Shown one piece after another: positions 22,160 through 32,476 of a DNA stretch of 64,000 nt; the stretch's first letter is position 1, and each line of letters begins with the position of its first letter. Position numbers and translations under genes: made by a program. Source of the DNA: Hyaloperonospora brassicae (lineage: Eukaryota > Oomycota > Peronosporomycetes > Peronosporales > Peronosporaceae); contig CANTFL010001426.1 of assembly GCA_947650285.1 (NCBI GenBank), forward strand, positions 1 to 64,000, in the 5' to 3' direction. Below the pieces are notes generated by a model. The model saw only the letters and a list, made by a program, of their open reading frames with translations. It made no database searches and was not told where the DNA came from.

Positions 22160-24664
22160 TCAAGGCCCTACCGGTGGCAAAGCTTGTGCACGCACTTGTT
22201 CTGCTTGACACGCAGTCTGCTGCTGCTGCTGCTGCTGCTGCGCTTCGAAAGCAGCGACCGAGAAGTTCATCAAATACGGAGGAAGCTGCGGTGCGCTCTT
22301 CAACACACTCTCTTCGCCTGCCGGCGCGTTCGCCCAGTTGTACGCCTGCATGTAGAGCAAGAGCTTGTGCTCCATCTCTCCGAGCACAATGCTCCGCGCT
22401 TCGAGGCGCAGGTCGTCCAGGCTGCGCAGCCGCGTCTTCTTTTGCATGTGCTCCAGCAGGTCTTGGCCAGCAGCAGCTGTCACGCGCTTCTCGATCCGAG
22501 TCTTCACCTCGGCCCGAAACAAAGCCGACGTCTGTTCAAGATACAACGAGAGCGAGTGGCCAAACTGGGGCGGCATCAAGCCAATGAGCCCCAGTGGGTT
22601 GGACGCTGTTGGAAGCGGGTTGGGCTGGATGTGTACGTGCTTGGAGGGGCCAACACGTTTAACGGTGGAGCGTCCAGGTGGCGAACAATACGCGGGCGGG
22701 TGTTCCAAAGTAGGACTGCCGGGTGGTACGGGGGGTGCACTTGGTGGACTGCCCAATTGCAGAGAAGTCGGTGACGAGGCGAAAGGCGACGGCACGAAAC
22801 TCGGATATCGGCCAGTCGAGTGGTCCCCGCCATTGCCGTTGCTGAGCGCTTGGTGGGAATAGTCGATCTCCAGCAGGTTCCAGCACACAGAACAAGACCG
22901 CCCGTGCATGCTCCCTTTGCTGTTGCACGACCCGTAGTGGAGCAGCATGGCCTTCGCGTCGTTGCAGGGCTGCTTGCACTTGCCAACGGTCAGCTCGCAC
23001 CCTAGACAATGATTCAGCACACGGCGCATCACGCAACAGTCTGCGATCTCGCACTCGACTTCGCACTGCGCGGCATGCAGCAATAGCCACAGGGACCCTG
23101 CTGTCTCGGGTGCCTTTGCTGGCGAAAACAACGACGACTGCATCAAGTAGTTTCGCTCGTACGACGACAACGAAGACGCAGCATCCGTGTTTTGCACCGA
23201 GAGCACGAGAATCTGGTGCAGGCGCGTGCGCATTGGGATACAACCAGAAGGAGGCAATCTTGCGGCAGATGGCGAAGAAGCCGAATCGAGCGAGAGAGGT
23301 CTTGATGCCTCGTCTGGACAGTTCGTCTGTTCCTCCGGGGGCAATGAGCGACTGCTTGCTGTCTCTGTGGTGCCAGTTGAAAGCGCGTCGGATGTTGCTT
23401 TCGCGCCTATTGGCGTTGACCGTTGTGTTTGTGCAATGCATTGAGCTTCTTGTGGAATAAGTTGCGTATCAACGGTCTCCGCCCCGCAAGGCAAGTGAAA
23501 ATCCCGAATAGCGTCAAAGAGGTTTGAGCGCTCGTGCTCGGATAGCAACATGTCCAGCTCGGACACAGGTTCAGTATGTGCTGGCGAGGTAAAGTCATCA
23601 CCAGCGTCACTGGGTATCGGCATATCCGCATGCGGTTGCTGCTTGTGCGTCGCGTGTTGCATATACCCATCACCAGCGTAGCTTGTGGCAGATGCAGGAG
23701 CAAGTGGAGACCAGTCGTTCGGGTCAGCTGAGTGCATCGCGGACGAGGTGCCATCGATACAGTATCCGACCATGTCGTCGTCCAGCGGTCTACACCATCA
23801 TCAGATGACGTTAGTCGCACTCGAGGCAAACAACTGTCAACACGCGACGCTAACGCACTCTTGCAACAGCTGATCCGGAGTCAAGAGGGCTGAGGTCATC
23901 GAGGTGTTTTCTGCACACGCACTCGCGTCAAAGTCCATTGCCTCGGAGATGGGCACCGTCGAGTCAAACGACTTGTGACGCTGCAGCTTCATCCAGCGCT
24001 CGCTCGCTTTCTTCCGCTTGCTCGGAGCTGCATCAGCCACAGCAACACACAGAGTCAGTCCGTCAGTCCGTCCGTCATCCACTCCACACCACATCTCTCC
24101 ATTGACACTGCGTCACGGAAGGACCAAAGCCGCACCAGGTGTGCGATGATACTCCGACTCCATGCTGGACAAGCTGGTACACGACTGCGAGCTGTGCAGC
24201 GCCCGCCGTTCACCAGTCAGCGGCGGCGGCTGCGGTATCAAGTCCATAGGGTGGCCCGTTGTCACCTGCTGGTGCGGGAACTGCCGCTGGGGCACGTCCT
24301 GGTACGCCTGTTGGAGCTGCAGGAGCAGGTCAAAGCTCTTGTCCGCAAGGAATAGCGGCGACTCGCCCGCCGTCGCGTCCACGAGCGGTTCGTGCGCCCC
24401 GAACGGATACGGCACGAGACACTGAGCGCCTGTGGTCGTCGTCGCCGCTGTTCCGCTTAGGAGCACATGGACGTCGTCGAGCTCCGAGAGCGACGGACAG
24501 GACGCCGAGTACGTCAGTCCCACTTGACCCGCGTCGGGGCCAAAGCTCTGAAAGTTCGCTGCCCCGTGTTGGGCGCGTTCGGTACCGCCCGTCGAAGACG
24601 AGAGAGAGCACGTCGGGTCCAAAAGCTCTGAGGTGCGCCACTCGGACTCCGCTTGCCACGCCAT
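22160..24664 (-). CDS. TAZ zinc-finger protein (CBP/p300-type finger)
   Basis: Three exons: 24136-24664, 23859-24027, 22160-23789. They total 2328 nt (775 residues), and both introns (108 and 69 bp) are GT-AG and keep frame. The N-terminal ~175 residues are Ser/Gln-rich. Exon 2 carries a basic stretch ('APSKRKKASERWMKLQRHKS'). A TAZ finger lies in exon 3: 'LLLHAAQCEVECEIADCCVM', then 'LNHCLGCELTVGKCKQPCNDAK', 'LLHYGSCN' and 'CSVCWNLLEI'. This gives the HA..C...C....C..M and H..C..C...C...C spacing expected. There is no acetyltransferase, bromodomain or KIX region, so it is a TAZ-only nuclear adaptor rather than a CBP orthologue. A C-terminal helical segment precedes a CAG-encoded Gln run (residues near 755). 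The start at 24664 is the first ATG of the frame. Confidence 0.8.
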
Positions 24665-25540
24665 CAAACGGCAGCAGCAGAGAGACGACGGCGCGGGTGG
24701 GTAGGACGGCGCAGGTGCGGCTGTGCACTGCGTTTTTAAAGTGGTGGCTGCCCTTGCGAAAAGGCGGCGACGAGGTCACATCTCAGGACAGACAGTGGCT
24801 GGCGGCTTTAGCAACAGAGAGAGAGAGAGGGGTTTGTAAGTAGGTTACCTCCTCTCTTGGGGGTGGAAATGGACAGTATTGGTCGAAAGTGGTGCGGTGC
24901 GGAGGTGAGTGGCGTGCGCGGGAGGCCCTGGATGTTTTCGGGGCCGAACGAGGCATTTCCATCCTGGCGTTCGATCCTGGTCACCAGACCTGCTGCCATT
25001 CAGTCCGGCGACCCTGTGTCAACTGATATCCTAAACACCGGAACCGCCTGCATCTAATCACGACTATTACGTCCACTTGCTTTTTCCATGAGCCGTCCCA
25101 GGCGGTCGAGGCCGATACTATGTTTGAGCACGTTCACGCGGCTTTCGTCCTACAAAAAGACACAGAGGCTGCTGCTGGCCACGGGCGCATGTCTGACGCA
25201 CATCCTTAAAACAGTACGTGTCGCACCGCGCGATCAGCTTTTTCGGTACTGTTACCATTCAGCGCAGCTGTTATCGCGTCTTTCGGTCAGTTCTCGCGTC
25301 CGCGCTGCTCACAAGCTTCAGAATCAGATCTCGCAGTGCGCTCCATGGCCACTAAATCATCTTCTGATCGAACAAGTACAGTAACAATCGCATTGTCATC
25401 CGCCAGTAGTAGTAGTAGTACGACATACGCACACCATTCTCAAATGTGCAGACGGCACATACCTTCAGCCTCAACAGTTCCCGTCACAGTACTCGTCGAT
25501 CTCTGCGCCGACTGCTTTCGAGTCCACGTCCGTCGACGAA

Positions 25541-25577
25541 AACACACACACACACATACACTCACACACACATACAC
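25541..25577. repeat. (CA)n-rich microsatellite
   Basis: A run of CA dinucleotides with two interspersed ATACAC units. Confidence 0.9.
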
Positions 25578-25613
25578 TTGTGAGAGCTCTACAACGCTCT
25601 GCTCTGTATCGAA

Positions 25614-25847
25614 ATGCCCGCACTGAAACGTCCTCTGCCCTCTTCCGAGCGTCGCGACTGCCTCTGTCGCTTCTGCGAGCAGCTCCTGCCTATGCACGGG
25701 CGACGCGCCCACTCGATCTTCCTTCTCGCCTTTCGACCGCAGTCGTGGAAGACGGTGGCGCTCGTGAGACTGAAGTCCGATCGTCAAATCTTCTGTGCCA
25801 GCTGCGACTCCTCTACGTCAGGCGCTACAGCTGTTTCAGCGACGTGA
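25614..25847 (+). CDS. Possible 77-residue CxxC protein
   Basis: Short ATG ORF. The protein has two CxxC pairs ('CRFC' near residue 20 and 'CASC' near 63) separated by a hydrophobic/basic middle, as in a small zinc ribbon. It lies alone between two minus-strand genes. Family unknown. Chance occurrence in GC-rich DNA cannot be excluded. Confidence 0.25.
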   Translation: MPALKRPLPSSERRDCLCRFCEQLLPMHGRRAHSIFLLAFRPQSWKTVALVRLKSDRQIFCASCDSSTSGATAVSAT

Positions 25848-25899
25848 CTGCACCCAATGGAGCAGCACCAGCACTGGCGAATGGGCTCTGAGTGTGATC

Positions 25900-25925
25900 T
25901 GTGTGTGTGTGTGTGTGTGTGTGTG
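25900..25925. repeat. (TG)n microsatellite
   Basis: Uninterrupted TG run of about 25 bases. Confidence 0.9.
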
Positions 25926-26085
25926 CGATATCTGAGTGCGATCGGTTTGTGTGCGTTTGTTGGCCTGTAGCGCTTTTCATCGTGCAAAAGCACTGCACCG
26001 TCGGACGTCAATGAATGAATGAACGATCGAAATACGTAACGTATTGTACAGCTACGCGACCTGCTGCGATCTCTACTGGTGAACC

Positions 26086-26130
26086 GGTCGATCAGTCGGT
26101 CGATCAGTCGGTCAGTCGGTCAGTCGGTCA
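26086..26130. repeat. Short tandem array, 8-12-base unit
   Basis: Direct repeats of cggtcgatcagt and cggtcagt, just 3' of the S33 gene stop codon. Confidence 0.85.
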
Positions 26131-26154
26131 ATTAAATACGTAGGCGCGGCCTCC

Positions 26155-28632
26155 TCATGCGTCGTCGAAGCGCACGTGGTACTCGTTTGTCTGCTGCGTC
26201 TGCTGCGTTGGACTCGTCGAGAGCAGATATATACTGCCCATGAGCTCCACTTCGCTGTCTCCGTCTCCGTGCAGGCGCCGCAACGTGGCGAGATCGTCGC
26301 GCGTGTGCTGCTGCTTCTGACGGCGGCGGTAGATCACAACGACCGCCAACACGACCACAACGGCGCCGAGAGCGCTCGCCACGACAATGAGCGCGAGTTC
26401 GTAGCGCGCTCGAGAGTGCGTCAGTGTCGAGATCTGCCGCTGCAGCTCGTCCCGCGTCGGACCAGAGGCTGCCGACGTGTCCGATCCGCTGCTGTCGAAG
26501 GAGACGTCGGCAGTGCCACTAATGTACTCACTGCTATTGCTGCTATTGCTATTGCTGCTATGGACGAGCACACCATCGTAGGCATCTTCGACCCCGAGTA
26601 CCGACTGGCTCAAGGCCCTGGAGATGGCGAGACTCGGCGTCGGCAACGTGGCCATACACGAGGCGTCGTACGCGCTCAGGTTACCACTGGCGAAGACGTA
26701 CGACGCCAGCACTCGACGGGCGCACGCGTCGCCGTTGGACGCGAGCGCATGTTGAAGTACTTTGTGGGGGCTGTACGCGGCAACGAGCAGTGCTTTGTTT
26801 GCCGTCGGGATCGAGTCGAAGAGAGCCGATGCGTATTTCGGAGGAGAGACCACGTCCAGTCTGCCACTGAGCAACAGTACGCTGGCCGAAGGACGCGCAA
26901 GTGCGCTGGTGTGCATTGGCTCACCGGCATACGATAGCGTACTACCTGCAGCAGCCACCGGCAATTGACCCGACGACGTCCCGGCAGAAGGCGTTGTGCA
27001 CGCGTCGGCATTGCTGCCCGTGAACAAGCAGTACGCCTCCAGCTGCGTATACGTCCTACCAGAACTGATCGACTGGTTCGTGAACCGCTCTGTCAGCACA
27101 ACTTGGTCCGGCGGAGGCGATTCCCACAGCTCACTGAAACTTTGGATGGCATACAGCAGCTCCGGTGTGTCCGCATCATCGTCGAGCGCGAAAGTGGACG
27201 ATACAAAGCGCGTGAGGAGGAGCAGATCTTCGGCGCCGCAACGGTGAAAGCGATGCACTACCACCGGAACGAACGGCCACAGCCTCTTGTGGCGTACCAT
27301 CAGTCCCAGCAGTTGACGCAGCACATAGGATGGAGGCGTTGCACCAGCAAATGTGGCAGAGTTGATACTGCGTCTACTACTTGTCTCGACGTCCGTGAGT
27401 ATCGTCGCGCACGTGGAAGTCGTGTCAGTGTCAAGTCGAAGGTACGCTTCGCCCAGTTTTGCTCGCAACGTCGTGGTCAAAGTCGCGTTGGGGAACCTCA
27501 TGGAGCACTCTCCGTCCCGCTCGCACCATGCCAAGAAGTCTGCCGCAACCTCACCAAAGTCTTCGTCGCTTTTGGACATGTGGTAGGACATCGTCGGCAG
27601 CGCAGTCGAGGGAGCAGCGCCGTCCAGGCCGCCGCCCAGTGCTCCATCGAGCACATATCCGACAACTTGCGAGACGTTTCGATGATGCATGAGCTGCTGG
27701 GCCACGAGGGTACCATAGCCAAGAGCATAGACAACAGCCTTGGACTCGGCCTGGAATCGACGAAGCACTTCTTCGACGTCTCGAGACGCACTCGTGAGCG
27801 AAAACGCACCGAGGTCCGAGTATCCCGAGTCCTGCAGTCTATCGACACAAGTCCGGACGTCGCTCGCCTCCAGCACTCCGTTGTTGCGGGCAAAGACGGC
27901 CGTCTGCACAGCCGACCCGTCGATCGATGACTCGCATGCGAGCGCTGTGCTGTTCCCCGTGCCGCGCATGTCGAGCGTGTAGATGTCCACGTCTCGATGC
28001 AGAGCTTCGAACAGCAGCGCCATCTGCACGTCCACGTCGTCCCGCGTCTGCACATCGGGTCGGTCCGGCAGGTACCACAGCGTTTGCCGACTCACGCTGC
28101 TGTTGCTCGCGCCAATGCGCTTGAACGACACGGCAATGGTCGCGTTTTCCTGGTCGTGTTGACACGCGCTGTCGTAGCACAAGGGCAGCATCAGAGTCGC
28201 GCATTGCGCCGAGAGGTCGTTGGCCAGCGCGACGGAGTTGTTGTCCAGCGCACATGGGGTCCACTGCATCACCGGTACGTCGAACGAGTCCGTATCGTTC
28301 TCGGCATCCGCGTGGTCCTGCACGAGCAGTACCAACAGCGCAATGAGCAGCGCCATTGGCGGGACCAGCGGGGAGTACCGACGCAAGACGCTGCGCGTGC
28401 GACCGGGCCATGGCATCGGTCCTGTCTGCGCTTGCTGCTGCTGCTGCTGTCGTCGTCCCCACTGAGCGAGCTCTTCGGACGAGACGGAGAGCTCAATGAA
28501 CCGATCGCCTGTGGCTGGCGGGACCGTTTCTGCTGGTGCTGCTGTGCTTGAGGATTGACGTCGTGGACGGATATTGCCAGTGGGTTTCGAGTCGTCGCTC
28601 TTGTGCTCGCTGGAGGTGAAGGACGAGGGCAA
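26155..28632 (-). CDS. Membrane-anchored S33-like hydrolase lacking the serine
   Basis: Single exon, 825 residues. Residues 1-85 are polar with a Gln run. A hydrophobic segment (88-104, 'MALLIALLVLLV') acts as signal anchor. A long N-glycosylation-rich alpha/beta-hydrolase ectodomain follows, then a C-terminal transmembrane helix (about 745-767) and a basic tail. The ectodomain follows the S33/tripeptidyl-aminopeptidase pattern: oxyanion/'DMRGTGNS' block (221-228), 'VVGYVLDG' after the nucleophile elbow, and the C-terminal part 'VLLLSGRLDVVSPP' with the acid Asp and 'YSPHKVL' with the His. At the elbow, where the family has G-x-S-Y-G, this protein reads A-L-G-Y-G (residues 303-307), so the nucleophilic Ser is Gly305 (codon 27718-27720). 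It is probably a catalytically dead receptor or scaffold. Confidence 0.82.
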   Translation of the reverse strand: MPSSFTSSEHKSDDSKPTGNIRPRRQSSSTAAPAETVPPATGDRFIELSVSSEELAQWGRRQQQQQQAQTGPMPWPGRTRSVLRRYSPLVPPMALLIALLVLLVQDHADAENDTDSFDVPVMQWTPCALDNNSVALANDLSAQCATLMLPLCYDSACQHDQENATIAVSFKRIGASNSSVSRQTLWYLPDRPDVQTRDDVDVQMALLFEALHRDVDIYTLDMRGTGNSTALACESSIDGSAVQTAVFARNNGVLEASDVRTCVDRLQDSGYSDLGAFSLTSASRDVEEVLRRFQAESKAVVYALGYGTLVAQQLMHHRNVSQVVGYVLDGALGGGLDGAAPSTALPTMSYHMSKSDEDFGEVAADFLAWCERDGECSMRFPNATLTTTLRAKLGEAYLRLDTDTTSTCATILTDVETSSRRSINSATFAGATPPSYVLRQLLGLMVRHKRLWPFVPVVVHRFHRCGAEDLLLLTRFVSSTFALDDDADTPELLYAIQSFSELWESPPPDQVVLTERFTNQSISSGRTYTQLEAYCLFTGSNADACTTPSAGTSSGQLPVAAAGSTLSYAGEPMHTSALARPSASVLLLSGRLDVVSPPKYASALFDSIPTANKALLVAAYSPHKVLQHALASNGDACARRVLASYVFASGNLSAYDASCMATLPTPSLAISRALSQSVLGVEDAYDGVLVHSSNSNSSNSSEYISGTADVSFDSSGSDTSAASGPTRDELQRQISTLTHSRARYELALIVVASALGAVVVVLAVVVIYRRRQKQQHTRDDLATLRRLHGDGDSEVELMGSIYLLSTSPTQQTQQTNEYHVRFDDA

Positions 28633-30856
28633 CGACAGGGACGGGGGGAGGAGGAGGAGAGACCAGCGCTGGAGCCACTGAGCATGGCATGGGAATCGCG
28701 AATGGTGACGCCCTGGAGCAAGTGGACAATGCGGCGCCGAAGGTAATGAAAAGTGGCGAGTCAGTAATGGGCCCTCACTGCCGCCGCAAGAATGGGGTCA
28801 AGTGGATATGTCGTGTCGGCCATCGAAAACCGACTGGGCGCCGACGTGGTGGACTCGTTTCTGCGACCGTGTCGGGGCCTCGTCTATGGCGCCGCGAGAG
28901 TTCAGCAAACCACACCGATTATTGTATAAGTTGTGGCAGCCCTGCGGCCGTCACGGGCGACACGTCGTTTGTAACTCGGTAGCACTGCAGCGAGTGAGTG
29001 AGAGGTCAATGACGCCCACGACCCGATCGCCACTGACGCCAGCAGTGATTTCTTTTGGTTTTCTCCACTGGTCGCAATGTGCGCATTCCGTGTCTCCAGA
29101 CGTACAAAACGCTGCTCACTTGTCCCCATGTGACGGGTAAGTGAATGGCTTCACTGATGCAGTACGGCCCCGGGAGAGGGTTTCTCCGGTCGACAACAGC
29201 AGAGTCGCAGAAGCGTCGCCATTACACATGCATTAGCTTCCGAATTCGCGTAGCGCGAGCACGCAACTGGACAGAAACAGTGAATGTCTTTGCTGTTTAT
29301 GGGGCAGCACGCCACCGTGTGGCAAAAAGGAGGTACGAAGCTTTGCTGGTCCACGCCACGGGTCTATCGATTCCTGAAAACCCCCTGGGCGTGTATATCG
29401 CCGTGGGGGACCACATGGCGTCACAGCTGCCCGGACGAATTGCGCCGTAATGACCCAACTGCTGCCATGTGCTGCTGCTGCTGCTGCATCGAGATGGAAA
29501 GGGCGCGTGGTGGAAGCGCACGGGGCACAAAGTGACGACACTGAGGTCGTGGCTTTGGTCCTGCGATTGTAATATTGGTTGACCTGTTGCCGATACGCTG
29601 GACGAAGCCGCTCGTTCGAAAACGGATTGAAGCTTCCCACGCGATGCCCTGTAGCAACAATCGTTCGAACCACGGAACGAATCTCCACTTGTGTCGGGTG
29701 TAGACATTCATTGACTTCTCGGATGCCTTTCCATCACGGCCTATCGCACCGCTGTTTTCGCTGTAGCACGAGCTCGGCGATGTCGTTGCATCGGCGCCTC
29801 TTCCAGACGGCTTGACCAGCTTGAAGTTGGGTCGTGTGCCCCCAATGTTGATGACACTCGGCATTGTTTCTGTCCAGGCGCCCCCTGGCGGTCGGGCGCG
29901 ATTACGACGCATGCGTAGTGTGAGTGCCGTATAGAATCACCGCGCGAGTCACGGCAGATCGATACAAAGCTACGCAGACACTCGGATAGCATTCCCGAAT
30001 CGAATCCGGTGCGGTACGAGCGGTCTTAGCGACGACGACGAGGCGATGGCGTCGACTCGAGGTGAGTGGGGGGGTGACGTCGATTGACTCACGCACATCA
30101 ACTACTTGTTCTGCCTTGACAACGACTGTCGATAGTCTGACACAGAAAAAGATATCGCGATCCGAACGTTGCCGTCCTGCTTTTCCTCGCGGCAGGAAGA
30201 GACGCAGGAGCGCTCCCGCGCGTGATACGACGGGGAAAGGTGTGTCTCACTCGAGCGATGCAGCTGCATCGAGCGATCGAGAGTACAAGTGAACTGGCCG
30301 ACGGCAGACGTGACAACCAGCGCATAGAAAAGACCGACCCCTTTCTCATGATCGGGAAAGGGAAAGGGTCGGGACATCTTCTCGCGCCCGATGCCACGAA
30401 CGGGCACTTCCTTGCGCCGCGGACAGACGGGGCAGGCAGGTTGTTCGCTGCTTCGTTTTTGTCCGCCCGCCCCGAGCGCTGGCGACTGGGGGCGGGCGTT
30501 GCCGATTCGATTTGTTGACGTCCAAGAGGCGTTTTTCGAAAGAAAAGAAAAAGAAAAAAAAACACACACACGACCACACGCGACCACTGCCGAACGCGTT
30601 ACGGGCCAATCAGCGCCGCGGACGGGACGCGCTCGTGGACTGCGCGAAACCGCCGGACATACTCAGTCCAAGTCACGCGCCACCACCGACGACGAAGCAC
30701 AGCGACAGCCACACGCGCCAAAGATTTCGACGATCTTTTCGTCCCGCCCGCCCGCCCGCTCACTCGTTATGGACGTGCGCCATTCCGCTCGTCCCGAGCT
30801 GCGCGGCAGACCCGTTCGACAGATATAGCGCACTCGGCCGCAACTGCTGCGCTGCA
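28633..30856. other. Divergent intergenic region, S33 and RWP-RK genes
   Basis: 2.2 kb between two divergent start codons. Several overlapping ORFs of 80-160 codons occur on both strands at 29.1-30.6 kb but none shows a recognisable domain or consistent coding bias. An A-rich tract with an ACACAC run lies at 30539-30568. It probably contains both promoters. Confidence 0.45.
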
Positions 30857-32476
30857 ATGGCCGCTGAGATGGAGCAGCACCGAGCGCCGGAGCTCGTGCT
30901 CGCGGCGTACATCGAGGAGAGCAGAGCGCTGGCGCCCGTCGACGTCGTCGTCAGCTCGCGGTCCGATCTGCTCCTGTGGCCCGACGTGAGTCTTCTGCAG
31001 CCACTTGCACCGAAGCTCCGGACAGCGGGCGAGTCGAATTGCTCGTCGACGTTTGCACCGCCGTCAGGGGCCTACGTGGAAGACGACGATCTCCCAACAG
31101 CGCTGCCCCAGTTGAGCCACGAGCTGTCCAGCGTGGGCGGCCTCTGCAACGCGGTATTGCCCGTGTCGCCGTCGGTCCTGCGGGATGTGCAGCTCGACGC
31201 GCGGTGCATGGCGACGAATTGGTCCTACGAAGCGTCTCAGAACATGTACGCGCTGTGGACCCCACCGCCTGCGCTGCACGTGGACGTCGCGATGCCCAGT
31301 GTGATGCACCTGCAAGGCCAGCACTCGGTGCAGTTCCAGCAGCATTATCCGCTTTTGCTGGACCAGCAGCTCGAACCGGGGCTGTCGCTCCAAATGTCGC
31401 CGATCCACGGCTCGAGCTTCTCGCCGTTCGGGTCAGTGTCGGCCACGCCCGCACCATTGCCGCCCTATCCGATGCCGGTGGTGGTGCAGCAGCCACCGCA
31501 GGAATGTGGCGTGCTCGCTGGCTTTTCCACGCCACCTACTGCAGCAAACCTCAGTGACATTATGGCGTCAGGTGACCTGAGCATGTTCCTCGCACCGAAT
31601 GGCAGCCCGACGAGCCTGACAAAGCACTATGTGAGACCTATGGCGCACGTGGGCGGGACGAGCAGCGTCAAGGACCTGACGCTCAACGAATTGCGTCCGC
31701 ACTTTAACAAGCCAATGGCAGTGGTCGCCAAGGAACTGGGCGTCTGCATCACACTCATGAAGAAGATCTGTCGACGCAACGGGCTCCTGCGTTGGCCGCA
31801 TCGACGTATTCGTAGTCTGGTGAACCGCATTTCGTCACTGCAGACACTGTCAAGTACCGCTACGAACGTCGAGCGCAAGCGCTTTGCAGGACAAATTGCC
31901 GGACTGCGCAAAGAACTGTCAACAGTGATCCAAAATCCGAACGAGAAGAAGAGTCACAAGGCCCGAACGGAACATTGTCAGAGCCTCGTTCGACCAGAAA
32001 AGGGTTCGCACCCGCAGGTCATGGATGACTTCCCTATTGCTCTCATTGCGGACGATATCGGGAGTCAAGCAGGGCATCGTGGGAACAAAAGCAGGTTCGA
32101 AGAGAACGGGAGCCACGAACTGGACACAAGAGCAAAGACGGACCCCAAAAAGAAGGTCAAAGGAGCTGGCGGGTCTTCTGTCCACAAGCTAGCGGCACGT
32201 GTACGAGCCCGAACGAAGAGTCGCAAACCGTCGTTTGGTCTCCACGCGCACCGACCTCCGCCAATTGAGATACCGCGACACGACGAGTTGCCATCCATAA
32301 GCCGCTCACGCAGCCAAAGTGTGCCTGCAAGGAAGCTGCGTGGAGACCGACAATACGGCCGGGGGCGGGATACGTGTACTGACATTAGTGTCACCGGTGC
32401 ACGTCCTTCCACGACAACCCACCGCAACGGCAGACGCGGTTCCATCTCGTCCATTTTGAACGGCATCCCCGAGTGA
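30857..32476 (+). CDS. RWP-RK domain transcription factor
   Basis: Single exon, 539 residues from the ATG at 30857. The frame is open upstream, but that part is low-complexity and lies in the poly-A/CA tract. The N-terminal ~270 residues are Pro/Ser/Leu-rich, as in an activation region. The RWP-RK domain is at about 278-335: 'LTLNELRPHFNKPMAVVAKELGVCITLMKKICRRNGLLRWPHRRIRSL'-type content with the helix-turn-helix and the RWPHR signature (an RWPxRK variant), followed by a leucine-rich coiled-coil segment ('INRISSLQTLSS'-like). The C-terminus is strongly basic and Ser-rich. RWP-RK proteins are DNA-binding regulators in plants and are expanded in oomycetes. The target genes are unknown. Confidence 0.88.
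   Translation: MAAEMEQHRAPELVLAAYIEESRALAPVDVVVSSRSDLLLWPDVSLLQPLAPKLRTAGESNCSSTFAPPSGAYVEDDDLPTALPQLSHELSSVGGLCNAVLPVSPSVLRDVQLDARCMATNWSYEASQNMYALWTPPPALHVDVAMPSVMHLQGQHSVQFQQHYPLLLDQQLEPGLSLQMSPIHGSSFSPFGSVSATPAPLPPYPMPVVVQQPPQECGVLAGFSTPPTAANLSDIMASGDLSMFLAPNGSPTSLTKHYVRPMAHVGGTSSVKDLTLNELRPHFNKPMAVVAKELGVCITLMKKICRRNGLLRWPHRRIRSLVNRISSLQTLSSTATNVERKRFAGQIAGLRKELSTVIQNPNEKKSHKARTEHCQSLVRPEKGSHPQVMDDFPIALIADDIGSQAGHRGNKSRFEENGSHELDTRAKTDPKKKVKGAGGSSVHKLAARVRARTKSRKPSFGLHAHRPPPIEIPRHDELPSISRSRSQSVPARKLRGDRQYGRGRDTCTDISVTGARPSTTTHRNGRRGSISSILNGIPE

Larger units (their letters stand above)
24665..26154. other. Intergenic region between TAZ and S33 genes
   Basis: This 1.5-kb region carries the promoter of the TAZ gene and the 3' flank of the S33 gene. 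It holds a CA-rich microsatellite (25541-25577), a TG run (25900-25925), a cggtcagt-type tandem array (26086-26130) and one small candidate ORF listed separately. No other gene is supported. Confidence 0.5.

Noticed and set aside
26965..27930. 321-codon plus-strand ORF
   Set aside because: Antisense shadow of the S33-like gene.
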